Of a stretch of DNA of 53,700 nucleotides, positions 16,417 to 25,844 are shown piece after piece. A program made the position numbers and the translations under genes. The notes below the pieces were generated by a model that was not told where the DNA came from, searched no databases, and saw only the letters and a list, made by a program, of their open reading frames with translations. Positions within the stretch are counted from its first letter, which is position 1. Every line of letters starts with the position of its first letter. The stretch is from JAXGQD01 sp964574395 (GTDB taxonomy: Bacteria > Bacillota > Clostridia > Saccharofermentanales > Fastidiosipilaceae): positions 1 to 53,700 of the forward strand of contig CAZNNL010000005.1 of NCBI GenBank assembly GCA_964574395.1. Reading direction: 5' to 3'.

Positions 16417-17801
16417 TGGAAGCCCTCCTCATCTTTGTAAGCCTTCGTATTGCGGTAGGTCACGAGTGCGACAATGGAGAGTACAACGAAGGTGAGAATA
16501 CCGATAACGGCACCGATATTGAAGAGCTGCTTATCGATGGTGAGTTTGTAGAGCCATGTGACTAGGAGATCGGTTTTGCCAGCGGTAGAATTGACAGGAG
16601 TAGGATTGCCACCCGTCAGTAAATAAATCACGTTGAAATTATTGATGTTGCCGGTAAAAGCCGTGATGAGATAAGGTGCCGTAACGAAAAGCATGTAGGG
16701 GAGGGTAATTTTGGTGAAAATTTTCACGGCGCCTGCACCATCGATTCTAGCCGCTTCATAAATATCACTAGGAATGTTCTGCAAAATGCCAGTCACTTGC
16801 AATAGCGTGTAGGGAATACCAACCCAAAGATTAACGACGATGACAATAACTCTCGCCCATGTCGCATCTGATAGAAAGGGCAGAGCACGACTTGTCACGC
16901 CTGCTTGCTGCAAAAGCACGTTAATACCACCTTGCGGTTGCAAGAGTGTGCGCATGGTTAGCAAAGTCACAAACTGAGGGACCGCCACCGAAAGCACAAA
17001 ACAAAATCTCCAAAAATTCTTGGCTTTAGTATTTTTACGATTGATTACCAAACCTAAAATCATGCCGAAAATATAGTTCAGTCCCGTGGCAAAAACAGCC
17101 CAAGTTAAGGTCCAACCTAAGACGGACCAAAATGACTGACCAATATTATTTCCGGTACTCAAGACTGTTTTAAAGTTCTCTAAGCCCACCCAATCAAACA
17201 GTATTAGCCGCTCGCCAACGATAGAATAATTGGTAAAGGCCATGCTGATCATAAATACCAGCGGAAGCACGGTGAATAGAATTATCCCTGTAAGGGGGAG
17301 GAATAATAGAGAGTTATGCAAGCGTTCATCAAATAGTGCGCCAAAATCATCACTGAATGTAGGTGCTTTTTTTCCTTGCCTGAGCAGTAAATCGAGTTTG
17401 TATGAACTCTTTATTGAAGCTTTCCAGACCATGAGGAAGAGAAGGCACACACCCAAAGCCACAACGCCATATAGCAGTATCAAAACCGAGTTATGGCCAG
17501 CCGTATATTCGAATATCCCCTTGCTTTCGTTCCAGACTTCTTCTTGCTTTAGCCAGCCTAGGGAAGGCATCATAGCTAAACTATTTATGCCAGAAGTCAC
17601 GAGATAATAGATGAACAACGCCTGTACTGCAAGGAATAGTAAGCCCTTTATTACTTGACCGCGCACAAGATTGCCGAAGCCAAGCAGTATAGCTGACATG
17701 CGTGTCAGCCAAGTGCCATCTTTAAATGCATCGAGCAAAGATAGCCGCTGCTGTTTACGCCTAAGCATCTCACGTTCCATTTCTTTTGCGGAGCTTGCCA
17801 C
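16413..17801 (-). CDS. carbohydrate ABC transporter permease (MalF type)
   Basis: A 462-residue permease, longer than the MalG partner because of an N-terminal cytoplasmic region and extra membrane segments, as in Firmicute maltodextrin MalF proteins. The EAA loop is IYEAARIDGAGAVKIFTKIT with LPYML. The phrase FNVIYLLTGGNP(TP) near the end is typical of MalF. It begins with GTG; GAGGAGGG lies eight or so bases upstream. It forms the transporter with the following MalG-type gene and the preceding binding protein. Confidence 0.93.
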   Translation of the reverse strand: MASSAKEMEREMLRRKQQRLSLLDAFKDGTWLTRMSAILLGFGNLVRGQVIKGLLFLAVQALFIYYLVTSGINSLAMMPSLGWLKQEEVWNESKGIFEYTAGHNSVLILLYGVVALGVCLLFLMVWKASIKSSYKLDLLLRQGKKAPTFSDDFGALFDERLHNSLLFLPLTGIILFTVLPLVFMISMAFTNYSIVGERLILFDWVGLENFKTVLSTGNNIGQSFWSVLGWTLTWAVFATGLNYIFGMILGLVINRKNTKAKNFWRFCFVLSVAVPQFVTLLTMRTLLQPQGGINVLLQQAGVTSRALPFLSDATWARVIVIVVNLWVGIPYTLLQVTGILQNIPSDIYEAARIDGAGAVKIFTKITLPYMLFVTAPYLITAFTGNINNFNVIYLLTGGNPTPVNSTAGKTDLLVTWLYKLTIDKQLFNIGAVIGILTFVVLSIVALVTYRNTKAYKDEEGFQ

Positions 17802-17840
17802 GTTAACCCTCCTCTTGAACTAATCGTTTACTTAAAACAA

Positions 17841-17874
17841 AGCGGGACGCTCGTCATAACGCCGAGGCCCCGCT
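17841..17874 (-). terminator. hairpin between binding-protein and permease genes
   Basis: AGCGGG (17841-17846) pairs with CCCGCT (17869-17874), with an inner CTCG/CGAG stem. On the minus transcript it is followed by a modest T-rich run. Such a partial terminator or stabiliser after a binding-protein gene commonly gives more binding protein than permease. Confidence 0.6.
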
Positions 17875-17917
17875 ATTTTGAAGCTTATACGAAACGCATT
17901 AACTAAGTGAATGCAAT

Positions 17918-19234
17918 TTATTGTGCATTTCCGTTCAATGCGTTATTGAGTTCTTCTGTTTTTTCAGCGGCGTTATCGGCGGTGATTTCATCGTTAACCA
18001 ATGATTTACCGAAGTTTTCTGCCGGTGCCCAATAGTTGTCCATGGCTTTAACAAAAGGTTGAATGATAGAGGTTTTGTCGAATGTTTCGTTCTGAGCAAC
18101 TACCAACATATCAGCTTTAAGCGTGTCGTCAGCTAATAGTTCAGTGTTACAAGGAACGATTCCGCGCAACTCATAATGTGAAAGTTGTGCTTCGGGGCTA
18201 CCCAGGAATCTAGCAAAAGCTACAGCGACCTGAGGAATCTTTGAGTTAGGATTAACGGCGATAGCTTTTGAACCAGCAAAAGATTTCATTTGTTTTTCTT
18301 CGCCATCAATAGTGATAGTCGGTAATGATTTAGCTGCGAAATTGTCGCCTAAAGCTTCTTTAGCAGCTGAACAATCCCAAGAGCCAGAGAACATTGCAGC
18401 AATGCTACCGTCGCGTAGGCCAGCCATACCAGCACCGTCTGCATCATTTCTGAAGTTAGGATTGTTGACAACGTCTACTAGATATTTGGTAACTGCAGCA
18501 GCATTATCGCCACCAAAGTTGATGCCAGCAGCTTCGTCTGTTCCGTCAGGACCAAAGAGTGTGGCGCCATTAGCGACATAGAATGATGCGAGGTACCAAG
18601 AGTTTGTCATGGGGAATGAGACGACATCTTTAGCAAGCATGGCGTCAAAGCTACCAGCTTCTTCTTCAGAAAACTTAGATTTGTCGTAATACATGAACCA
18701 GGTGTTTGTTGTAAAAGGTACACCATAGATGGCACCGTCTACAGAGACGGAATTTACAATGGCTTCTGAATTTGTGTTTTTGACATAGTCAGCTGTTTCG
18801 CCACCTAATTTGGCAATACCGTTAGCAGCAATAAGCGCCGTCAAGTTGTCATTAGCATACATGTAAACATCAGCTGCTGCTGCGGGATCTTGTGTGACCG
18901 TCGCTTTAGCATCGCCTTCGGGCATGACACCGAATTCAAAACTTACATCGAATTCAGGATGCGCAGCCTTGAAAGCTTCTGTTTGTGCTTTTAGCCAGTT
19001 GCCTTGTTCTTCCGATTGATCCTCTGCAGGTGACCAGACCGTCAAAGTCCCCGTTACTTTGTCTCCACCTTCGGCAGTAGTGGTTTCGGCAGCGGCAGCA
19101 GTAGTAGTTTCTTCAGCAGCTTTTGTGGTTTCACCAGCGGCAGCAGTTGTAGTTGTTGTGCCTGCTCCACATGCGATGGCAGAAAAAGCGAGTGCAGCAG
19201 TAATTACAAGAGCAGCAATTTTCTTCAATTTCAT
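17918..19234 (-). CDS. sugar ABC transporter substrate-binding lipoprotein
   Basis: A 438-residue solute-binding protein of the MalE class. Signal peptide and lipobox SAIAC place the lipid-anchored Cys at residue 22. A low-complexity Thr/Ala/Glu linker follows (about residues 24-58), a style common in Clostridia. The mature part has the typical LTVWSP start and AAADVYMYANDNLTAL, plus FSGSWDCS in the middle. AGGAGG precedes the ATG and a TATAAT-type -10 is at 19308-19313. Together with the amylase, maltodextrins are the best guess for the ligand. Confidence 0.92.
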   Translation of the reverse strand: MKLKKIAALVITAALAFSAIACGAGTTTTTAAAGETTKAAEETTTAAAAETTTAEGGDKVTGTLTVWSPAEDQSEEQGNWLKAQTEAFKAAHPEFDVSFEFGVMPEGDAKATVTQDPAAAADVYMYANDNLTALIAANGIAKLGGETADYVKNTNSEAIVNSVSVDGAIYGVPFTTNTWFMYYDKSKFSEEEAGSFDAMLAKDVVSFPMTNSWYLASFYVANGATLFGPDGTDEAAGINFGGDNAAAVTKYLVDVVNNPNFRNDADGAGMAGLRDGSIAAMFSGSWDCSAAKEALGDNFAAKSLPTITIDGEEKQMKSFAGSKAIAVNPNSKIPQVAVAFARFLGSPEAQLSHYELRGIVPCNTELLADDTLKADMLVVAQNETFDKTSIIQPFVKAMDNYWAPAENFGKSLVNDEITADNAAEKTEELNNALNGNAQ

Positions 19235-19307
19235 TTCTATTCCTCCTATTAGGATTATATTCAGCTTTTATGATGTGTTTGGATGAAAAATCCATACAAA
19301 CTACTTT

Positions 19308-19313
19308 ATTATA
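19308..19313 (-). promoter_or_regulatory. -10 element of the sugar-uptake operon
   Basis: On the minus strand the sequence reads TATAAT, about 75 bases before the binding-protein start. No good -35 is seen at 17 bp, so an activator may be needed. The rest of 19235-19395 shows nothing else I can support. Confidence 0.4.
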
Positions 19314-19395
19314 CACAAGTCAGGAAAAATAAACCATCACAAACGTGAAATGCTTTTCTATCGATATTTCATGCAGCATTACTAAAAAATCCGGA

Positions 19396-20520
19396 TTAGC
19401 TAAAAAAATTCTTCATATCTTTAAGCTCGAATGCTTCGGGAGGGCAAGCAGAGACGGCCCCTGAATTTTTGGCTGAAGCATAAGCTGCCAAGATGGCTGC
19501 CAGCGAAGAACAGCCTGCTTCAGCAGATGCACGCGCTGGGCGATTTTGTGCGATCGCGTTGGCAAAATCACGATAAATACCCGAATGAGGATTGATGTAA
19601 GCTTTGAGGCTGCGTATGAAGCCTTGCCTTAACATGTTCTTGATTGTCTGCTTAAGATAGCCGGGAAATTTTTTGCCATAACTGTCATAAAGAGAAAAAT
19701 ACGGCTTCTTCTTATGGATACCACAGCGCAATTCGGCCTTTTCGCAGAGCAATGTAAACTCGGCTCTTTGCCTGAATTTTGAAGTCGTCGTTGTTCCAGT
19801 CAGTTGCAGGTAAGTATCGTTGTCTAAGTGATAATTTACGAGTCCGAAATCTTCCGCTTCCATGTCGTGCGTCTGCCTTGCGATGGTAGCTTGTGCAGTA
19901 ATAATCTTGCCGTTCATCAACCAAGTCATGAGGTCTAAGGCGTGAATACACTGATTCATGAGCACTCCGCCATCTTGTTCCCAAGTACCGCGCCATTGGG
20001 CCGCGTCATAGTAAGCTTGGTCATGCCCCCAACAGACATGGACAGAGGCGCTCAGTACCGAGCCGAATTTCCCCTCTGCTACATCGGCTTGGATGAGGTC
20101 GACAATTGGGGCGAAACGGTAGATGTAACCTAAAGCTATTTTGACCTCTTGCTTGTCTGCTAGATTTTTAAGTTCCACAGCTTCTTGGTAGTTAAGCGTC
20201 AATGGCTTTTCAATGAGACAATGTATTTTCTTATTCAATAAGTCTTTTGCAATAGGGAAATGCGTCCCGCTTGGAGTGCAGATAGCTGCCACATCAAGCT
20301 TTAACTCTACAGGTAGTGCATCGACACTTGTAAAGACAGGTGGCATAACGCTACCCATTTTGGCTTCGCGCCACACACCAGCAGCTCGTTCAATCTGCGT
20401 ATCAACAATAGCTACCAGCTCGAACAAATCCTTATTATGCCTAATGGCTTTGAGGTGCTTTAAGCCGACTCGACCGAGACCTACCAATAAGAGTTTGTAA
20501 GGAGGGGTTTGATTTGACAT
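19396..20520 (-). CDS. Gfo/Idh/MocA family oxidoreductase
   Basis: A 374-residue NAD(P)-dependent sugar or inositol dehydrogenase-like protein. The Rossmann motif is LLLVGLGRVGLKHLKAI at residues 10-26. The family's catalytic-site phrase is IEKPLTLN. The C-terminal half (WRGTWEQDGGVLMNQCIHAL) is the usual mixed sheet with the GG-x(4,5)-H motif. Substrate unknown. It lies downstream of the L-fucose isomerase gene but is separated from it by a strong terminator, so it probably has its own promoter (TATACT-like at 20553-20558 on the minus strand). Confidence 0.9.
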   Translation of the reverse strand: MSNQTPPYKLLLVGLGRVGLKHLKAIRHNKDLFELVAIVDTQIERAAGVWREAKMGSVMPPVFTSVDALPVELKLDVAAICTPSGTHFPIAKDLLNKKIHCLIEKPLTLNYQEAVELKNLADKQEVKIALGYIYRFAPIVDLIQADVAEGKFGSVLSASVHVCWGHDQAYYDAAQWRGTWEQDGGVLMNQCIHALDLMTWLMNGKIITAQATIARQTHDMEAEDFGLVNYHLDNDTYLQLTGTTTTSKFRQRAEFTLLCEKAELRCGIHKKKPYFSLYDSYGKKFPGYLKQTIKNMLRQGFIRSLKAYINPHSGIYRDFANAIAQNRPARASAEAGCSSLAAILAAYASAKNSGAVSACPPEAFELKDMKNFFS

Positions 20521-20576
20521 GTGCTGTCTCCGACTAGAAATTTATTGTTGTCAGTATAACATTTATGTTGTGTGAG

Positions 20577-20613
20577 AAAAAAAGAAAGCTCACATTTTGC
20601 AAGGTGAGCTTTC
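20577..20613 (-). terminator. intrinsic terminator of fucI
   Basis: On the minus strand GAAAGCTCAC (right copy at 20604-20613) pairs with GTGAGCTTTC (20584-20593) in a ten-bp stem, followed by seven Ts (20577-20583). It lies 31 bp after the fucI stop. Confidence 0.85.
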
Positions 20614-20643
20614 GAACTGTTCTAATAAAAGAATACTTACGTT

Positions 20644-22485
20644 TTACATGTTGATGACTTTACCGTAGAGCGGGCCATAGGCTTTACATGCTCTGTAATC
20701 TACGGATTCAGCACATTCTGTTCCAAATCCAGCCCAAGCATGTGGACGGAAGATGGAATCATTATCTACGTTGTGCATTGCTACAGGAACGCGTAACATC
20801 GCGGCTAAACTAATGAGGTCTGCACCAACGTGTCCATAAGTGAACGCACCGTGGTTAGCGCCCCAGTTTGCCATCACGCTATAGGTATCTTTGAACGCGC
20901 CTTCGCCTGTGAGACGAGGAGCAAACCAAGTGCAAGGCCAGGTTGCGTCTGTACGCTCGAGGAGTTGATCAGAGACTTGGTCTGGTAAACGAACAGTCTC
21001 ACCTTCCGCAATTTGGAGTGTTGGGCCAACGCCTTCCACATAGTTCATGCGCACCATAGTTACAGGCATGCTGGCGCGTGTTGTAAAGGAAGAAGAATAA
21101 CCACCACCACGGAAATAGCCAAGGTTAGCTGGGCACCAGGTTGTGGCACTTAAGCAATTGTCGACATCTTCTGAGCTAACTTCCCAGAAAGGCTTCATGA
21201 CATTGTTGCCATTCTCATCTTTCATTTCGCCACAACCGTCGAGTGAGGCTGCACCAGAGTTGATGAGGTGGATAAAGCCATTTTCAGCTGCGCCTTCTGG
21301 CTTCCAACCTGTGACACGTTCGATGGCACTTGGGCTCCAATATGTTCTCACGTCGGCGAAAACGGCTGCAGTATTAGAGACGAGATGCCCCCAAAGCATA
21401 GACATACCGTTTAGGTTGTCATTTTCGGTAGCGACAGAGATGGGTTCGCGAATGCCGTTCCAGTCAAAGGAAGACGCGAGCATGGCTTCCGTGAAGTCAT
21501 GGTTGGGGAAGTGGTCGGTCCATTGACGCTGACCTTGGATACCACCAAGAATAGCGTTACGTCCGCAGGATTCTTCCACGAAACCTAATTCAGCTAGACG
21601 AGGATTGCCTATGAAAATGTCGCGTGTGATAAGCATAGCTTTAACTACGCGCTCCCATTCAGCGTCTTTTTCTTCACGGGTGTGTGGACGTAAAAATTCG
21701 CTATCAGCATATTGCTCGATATTAACATCACGGCCTTCTTTACAATATTCCTTAACCCAAGCCAAGGCACGCTCGTACTCATCTTTATCATAAATTTCAC
21801 GATCGATGCGACGTGTAATTTCTGTTTGGTCAAGAGATTCCCAGCGCATACCAAAATAGTTTTGGTAGAGATTAGGCATAGGGAAGGAGCCAGCGATGCC
21901 CATGCAGCTACCGCCAATGGAGGCGTAAGATTTACCTTTCATTTGACCTGCTGCCATAGCGGCTTTAGCAAAACGTAAAATCTTTTCTTGTACATCGGCA
22001 GGAACGCTTGTGTCTGAACCATCTTGTACGTCATGGCCATAGATAGCAAAAGCAGGTAAGCCACGTTGTGCATGCGCTGCCATTGCAGAAGCCAAGTAAA
22101 CCGCACCTGGACGCTCTGTTCCGTTAAAGCCCCAAACAGCTTTAATCGTCAAAGGATCCAAATCTAAAGTTTCTGTACCGTAGCACCAACAGGGTGTAAC
22201 AGTCAGTGTCGCCGTTACGTTTTCTGCCGCGAACTTATCAGCGCAGGCGGCGGCTTCGGCGACTCCGCCAATTGTTGTATCAGCAATTACACACTCAACC
22301 GGCAAGCCATTTGAATAACGCAAATTTTCTGAAATGAGTTTAGCGGCTCCTTTAGCCATATTCATGGTTTGGTCTTCCAGGCTCTCGCGGACGCCTAAAC
22401 GACGACCATCGATGACGGGGCGAATGCCAATTTTAGGCATGCGACCAATTAAACGATTTTTAGGTTCGTTCATTTTATGTGACAT
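20644..22485 (-). CDS. fucI: L-fucose isomerase
   Basis: A 613-residue isomerase converting L-fucose to L-fuculose (the family also takes D-arabinose). Conserved blocks across the whole length match bacterial FucI: IGIRPVIDGRRLGVRESLED, TVTPCWCYGTETLDLDP, WGFNGTERPGAVYLA, QGQRQWTDHFPN, FADVRTYWSPSAIERVTG and VMANWGANHGAFTYGHVGAD. The start is the ATG at 22485 because GGAGGTCACT precedes it directly; the open frame extends further up without a ribosome binding site. It is divergent from an AraC-type regulator. Kinase and aldolase genes for the rest of fucose breakdown are not in this window. Confidence 0.95.
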   Translation of the reverse strand: MSHKMNEPKNRLIGRMPKIGIRPVIDGRRLGVRESLEDQTMNMAKGAAKLISENLRYSNGLPVECVIADTTIGGVAEAAACADKFAAENVTATLTVTPCWCYGTETLDLDPLTIKAVWGFNGTERPGAVYLASAMAAHAQRGLPAFAIYGHDVQDGSDTSVPADVQEKILRFAKAAMAAGQMKGKSYASIGGSCMGIAGSFPMPNLYQNYFGMRWESLDQTEITRRIDREIYDKDEYERALAWVKEYCKEGRDVNIEQYADSEFLRPHTREEKDAEWERVVKAMLITRDIFIGNPRLAELGFVEESCGRNAILGGIQGQRQWTDHFPNHDFTEAMLASSFDWNGIREPISVATENDNLNGMSMLWGHLVSNTAAVFADVRTYWSPSAIERVTGWKPEGAAENGFIHLINSGAASLDGCGEMKDENGNNVMKPFWEVSSEDVDNCLSATTWCPANLGYFRGGGYSSSFTTRASMPVTMVRMNYVEGVGPTLQIAEGETVRLPDQVSDQLLERTDATWPCTWFAPRLTGEGAFKDTYSVMANWGANHGAFTYGHVGADLISLAAMLRVPVAMHNVDNDSIFRPHAWAGFGTECAESVDYRACKAYGPLYGKVINM

Positions 22486-22611
22486 AGTGACCTCCTGTTT
22501 GTCTGCATTTATCCTGACAAAATGCAAAAAATATCTTGATGAACCCATTTTAATCTGTTCAAAAAATATAAACATGGATTATTTGTAAATAAATATGTAA
22601 AATAGAAATCT

Positions 22612-23532
22612 ATGAGAGAAAGCAAATCCAAAGATTCTCTTGAGTCAGCAGAGAGCAAGCAACAAAATTCTTCATCCGCCCAGATTGAGGGCTTTTTTCG
22701 AGATGACAAAAATATCGTCAGATCACGTTTTTTAACCCATGGCGTCAATACAGTACATATAGAAATCTTGGATCATGGTTATTTTTTCGGTGACGAAAGT
22801 TGGAATCAATTCGGAGTGATTAGTCCTTTTGCCAGACTTTATTTTATGGCAAAAGACTATGGTTGGATAGAAACAGAACATGGTTCCATCGATTTAAAAC
22901 CAGGCCAGATGTATATTATTCCTCCTTTTGTCAAAGTGAATCTACGCACCAATCATCGCTTGGAGAAATTTTACTTGCACGTGAACTGCCATTATGGAGG
23001 CCTTGATTTGCTCGAAGGCATGCAACATTGTGAAGTGCTACCGCTGGATAATGATGCTTTAGAACACCTACTGCGCTATTACGAAGGTCAGACATTGCAA
23101 GACTTGTTGCTCTTAAAAAGCGAGATTTATCGCATCATAGGTCAGTTTGTCGCCGATTTTTGGCCCAATCTACATGAGCGTTTACGGGTTGCAGAAAAGT
23201 ACAAACATGTACATGCTTATATTCAGCAAAATCTGAGCTTTAAATTGAACTACAAAGATGTGGCATTGAAGTGCGGCCAGTCTCCTGATGTATTGCGTTT
23301 AAACTATGTCAAAGAAACAGGCGTGACTTTGAGTAGATATATACAAGGTCAAATCTTGCAAGAGGCTGCTCTTGAATTATTGAATTCAAGCGCTAGTATT
23401 AAGGAGATTGCTGCTAAATTGGGGTTTAACGATGAATTCTATTTTTCGCGTTTCTTCAAAAAGCGCATGCAGTATAGTCCACGTGAATACAGAAGAATTA
23501 ATGGGTTTGCAGGAGGGATGAACGATGCTTAA
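22612..23532 (+). CDS. AraC family transcriptional regulator
   Basis: A 306-residue regulator. The N-terminal half is a cupin-like sensor (GQMYIIPPFVKVNL), and the C-terminal 100 residues form two helix-turn-helix units: YKDVALKCGQSPDVLRLNYV and IKEIAAKLGFNDEFYFSRFF, ending KKRMQYSPREYRR. It faces away from fucI and probably controls it and the following hexokinase. No clear ribosome binding site precedes the ATG, and a TAAAAT box at 22595-22600 is so close that the message may be almost leaderless. TGAAC (22539-22543) and GTTCA (22557-22561) in the divergent region could be operator half-sites. Confidence 0.9.
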   Translation: MRESKSKDSLESAESKQQNSSSAQIEGFFRDDKNIVRSRFLTHGVNTVHIEILDHGYFFGDESWNQFGVISPFARLYFMAKDYGWIETEHGSIDLKPGQMYIIPPFVKVNLRTNHRLEKFYLHVNCHYGGLDLLEGMQHCEVLPLDNDALEHLLRYYEGQTLQDLLLLKSEIYRIIGQFVADFWPNLHERLRVAEKYKHVHAYIQQNLSFKLNYKDVALKCGQSPDVLRLNYVKETGVTLSRYIQGQILQEAALELLNSSASIKEIAAKLGFNDEFYFSRFFKKRMQYSPREYRRINGFAGGMNDA

Positions 23533-24826
23533 ACAGCGGGTGAGAGAATTTTTGATAGAGCAGGAATTGGATGCCGATCGCATTGATTTCGAAGCGGAGA
23601 CGGCCTTGTTCCTTGCTAACTTACGCCAAGGCTTGGTGAAAGACAATGTCGCCATGCACATGTTTCCTTCGTATATTGAGGTTGGCAAAAATATCCCCAA
23701 AGGCGAAACCGTCATTGTTATGGACGCGGGCGGCACTAATTTAAGAGTGGCAGCCCTAACCTTCAACGATCGTCTAGATGCAATCGTTGAACACTTTTCC
23801 ATTTACCCGATGCCAGGCACAAAAGAAAGTGTTTCAAAGAAAACATTCTTTTCTACTTTGGTTAAGTACCTAGAACCTGTCTTGCCCCTAAGCGATAAAA
23901 TTGGTTTGTGCTTTTCCTATGCAACCGTCATGTATCCTGACAGGGATGGACGTCCCTTAGCTTTTAGTAAAGAAGTAAAACTCCCAGAAGTCGAAGGCGA
24001 ACTTATCGGTGAGAACTTGAAGCAAGCTTTAAAAGAACATGGTTATGAAAAAGAAGTAGGTATTGTCATATTGAATGACACCGTGGCTGCCCTGCTGGGC
24101 GGGATGAGTCAAGTAGGCAATCGTGAGATTTCCTCGTTTGTAGGCTTTATTCTCGGGACAGGCACCAACACGGCGTATATTGAAAACAACAGTCGCATCG
24201 CTAAAGTCAAAGGCTTAAACCTTGACAAAGCCATGATTATGAATACGGAATCAGGTACTTATCCTATTGAGAACCGCAGTCCCATCGATAAAATCATTGA
24301 TGCGAAAACCCAAATTCCCGGTGACCATCTCTTTGAAAAGTTACTTTCCGGGCGCTATAAAGGAACACAGCTCTATTACACCTTGGTAGCAGCAGTTGAA
24401 GCAGGTTTGTTTTCAGAAGGCTTCGCAGAGGCACTCGATCAGATTGATGATTTGGAAGCTAAAGAAGTAAGTCGTTTTTTAAATCAGGCACATGGATCCG
24501 GACTTCTGGCAGGGTTTTGCCAAAATGATGAAGACCGTGAAACCTTATATGCATTGATTGATAATCTTGAAGAACGTGCAGCGCGACTCGTGATTGTAAA
24601 TTTTGCGGCTATTCTGGAACAATTAGGGCATGGAAAAAATCCATTGGCGCCGGTAGCTATTACGGTAGACGGGAGCACATACTTTAAGTCACAATTACTT
24701 AAAACAAAAGTAGAGTATTATATAGTCGCATATTTGCAGAATGTATTGGGCTACTATGTTGAGCTAATCCCTTCAGATAATTCGAATCTTATCGGGGCAG
24801 CCATCGCAGCATTAACAAATCTATAG
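23525..24826 (+). CDS. eukaryote-type hexokinase
   Basis: A 433-residue sugar kinase of the Hexokinase_1/Hexokinase_2 family, the type best known from eukaryotes and unlike the short ROK glucokinases of most bacteria. Seen motifs: phosphate-1 loop VIVMDAGGTNLRVAAL, substrate strand CFSYATVMYPDRDGRPL, catalytic Asp in VILNDTVAALLGG, and phosphate-2 loop GFILGTGTNTAYIE. It overlaps the AraC gene by eight bases, with AGGAGGG inside the end of that gene, so the two are translationally coupled. The sugar is not fixed by sequence; hexoses from the neighbouring systems are likely. Confidence 0.9.
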   Translation: MLKQRVREFLIEQELDADRIDFEAETALFLANLRQGLVKDNVAMHMFPSYIEVGKNIPKGETVIVMDAGGTNLRVAALTFNDRLDAIVEHFSIYPMPGTKESVSKKTFFSTLVKYLEPVLPLSDKIGLCFSYATVMYPDRDGRPLAFSKEVKLPEVEGELIGENLKQALKEHGYEKEVGIVILNDTVAALLGGMSQVGNREISSFVGFILGTGTNTAYIENNSRIAKVKGLNLDKAMIMNTESGTYPIENRSPIDKIIDAKTQIPGDHLFEKLLSGRYKGTQLYYTLVAAVEAGLFSEGFAEALDQIDDLEAKEVSRFLNQAHGSGLLAGFCQNDEDRETLYALIDNLEERAARLVIVNFAAILEQLGHGKNPLAPVAITVDGSTYFKSQLLKTKVEYYIVAYLQNVLGYYVELIPSDNSNLIGAAIAALTNL

Positions 24827-24866
24827 ATACGGTTGAGATATTAAACTCGGTCAAAACGGGGGTTAA

Positions 24867-25784
24867 ATGGGATTTTTAGGTTTTTCTAAGAAAAGAAGTG
24901 ACGGTAATCTCGTCAAAGGTGGAGACCCAATGATGCATATCATGCCTTATGTTATGCGTGGTCGAAATGAATCGGCGGTTTATTACCAGATGACGGTGCC
25001 TGTTGGAAATATCCAAAAATACACGCTGGAGAAGCGTAAAGAAGGACAACGCGTTACGCTCTTTAACGTGATTGTTGCCGCCTTGCTACGTACGATAAAC
25101 GAGCGCCCTAAGGTGAATCGTTTCGTCGCCGGAAGAAGACTTTATGAACATAAAGACTTTGAAGTGCTCTATGTGGTTAAACAACAACTAACGGATGAAG
25201 GCGTAGAGTCGGTGGCTAAAGTTAAACTGGCAAAAGGGGATACAATCTTTGATATCAAAGACAATATGGATGAGCATATTAAGTCCCTCAAGCGTGGTGA
25301 AATGAAAGGGGATGACAAATTAATACGTCATCTAGCCAAATATCCTCGCTGGAGTATACGCATGATTTACAGAACGTTGGTATGGCTGGATTTTAATGGT
25401 ATGATGCCGAAGTCCCTCATCGAGATGTTCCCGTTCTACTCCACTGTCTTTATTTCGCATATGGGTACCTTGGGTGCCAACGCGCTCTTTCACCATTTAT
25501 ATGAATTTGGTACAAACTCCATCTTTATGACCATCGGACGTGCGTATGACAAGCCTTTTAAAGCCTTGGATGGTGGAGTTGAATGGAAGCGTGTCATTGA
25601 TTTAGACTTCACCATTGATGAGCGTATATGTGACGGGTTTTATCTGGTGCGTACTTTACGTCTTTTTGAAACTTATCTTGATGATCCTTGGATCTTAGAA
25701 AAGGGTTTTACAGGGAATGATTCTGATGATGAGAAAGAAGAAACGCCAAAAGACAAATTGCCAGTAAAAGATATAGAAATTTAA
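24867..25784 (+). CDS. stand-alone 2-oxoacid dehydrogenase E2 catalytic-domain-like protein
   Basis: A 305-residue protein with the fold of the catalytic domain of dihydrolipoamide acyltransferase, the chloramphenicol acetyltransferase superfamily. Middle phrases VTLFNVIVAALLRTINERP and VFISHMGTLGANALFHH fit this family. It has no lipoyl or subunit-binding domain. The catalytic HxxxDG motif reads DERICDG (Asp251-Gly257), so the key His is replaced by Glu252. An acidic, Lys-rich tail ends the protein. No E1 or E3 gene is nearby. An acyl transfer role is therefore doubtful. Confidence 0.75.
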   Translation: MGFLGFSKKRSDGNLVKGGDPMMHIMPYVMRGRNESAVYYQMTVPVGNIQKYTLEKRKEGQRVTLFNVIVAALLRTINERPKVNRFVAGRRLYEHKDFEVLYVVKQQLTDEGVESVAKVKLAKGDTIFDIKDNMDEHIKSLKRGEMKGDDKLIRHLAKYPRWSIRMIYRTLVWLDFNGMMPKSLIEMFPFYSTVFISHMGTLGANALFHHLYEFGTNSIFMTIGRAYDKPFKALDGGVEWKRVIDLDFTIDERICDGFYLVRTLRLFETYLDDPWILEKGFTGNDSDDEKEETPKDKLPVKDIEI

Positions 25785-25844
25785 TTCCTGACAGAGAAAC
25801 CGGCGGGGGGGACCGCCGGCATCAAAAGGAGGGGGTTATGAAGT

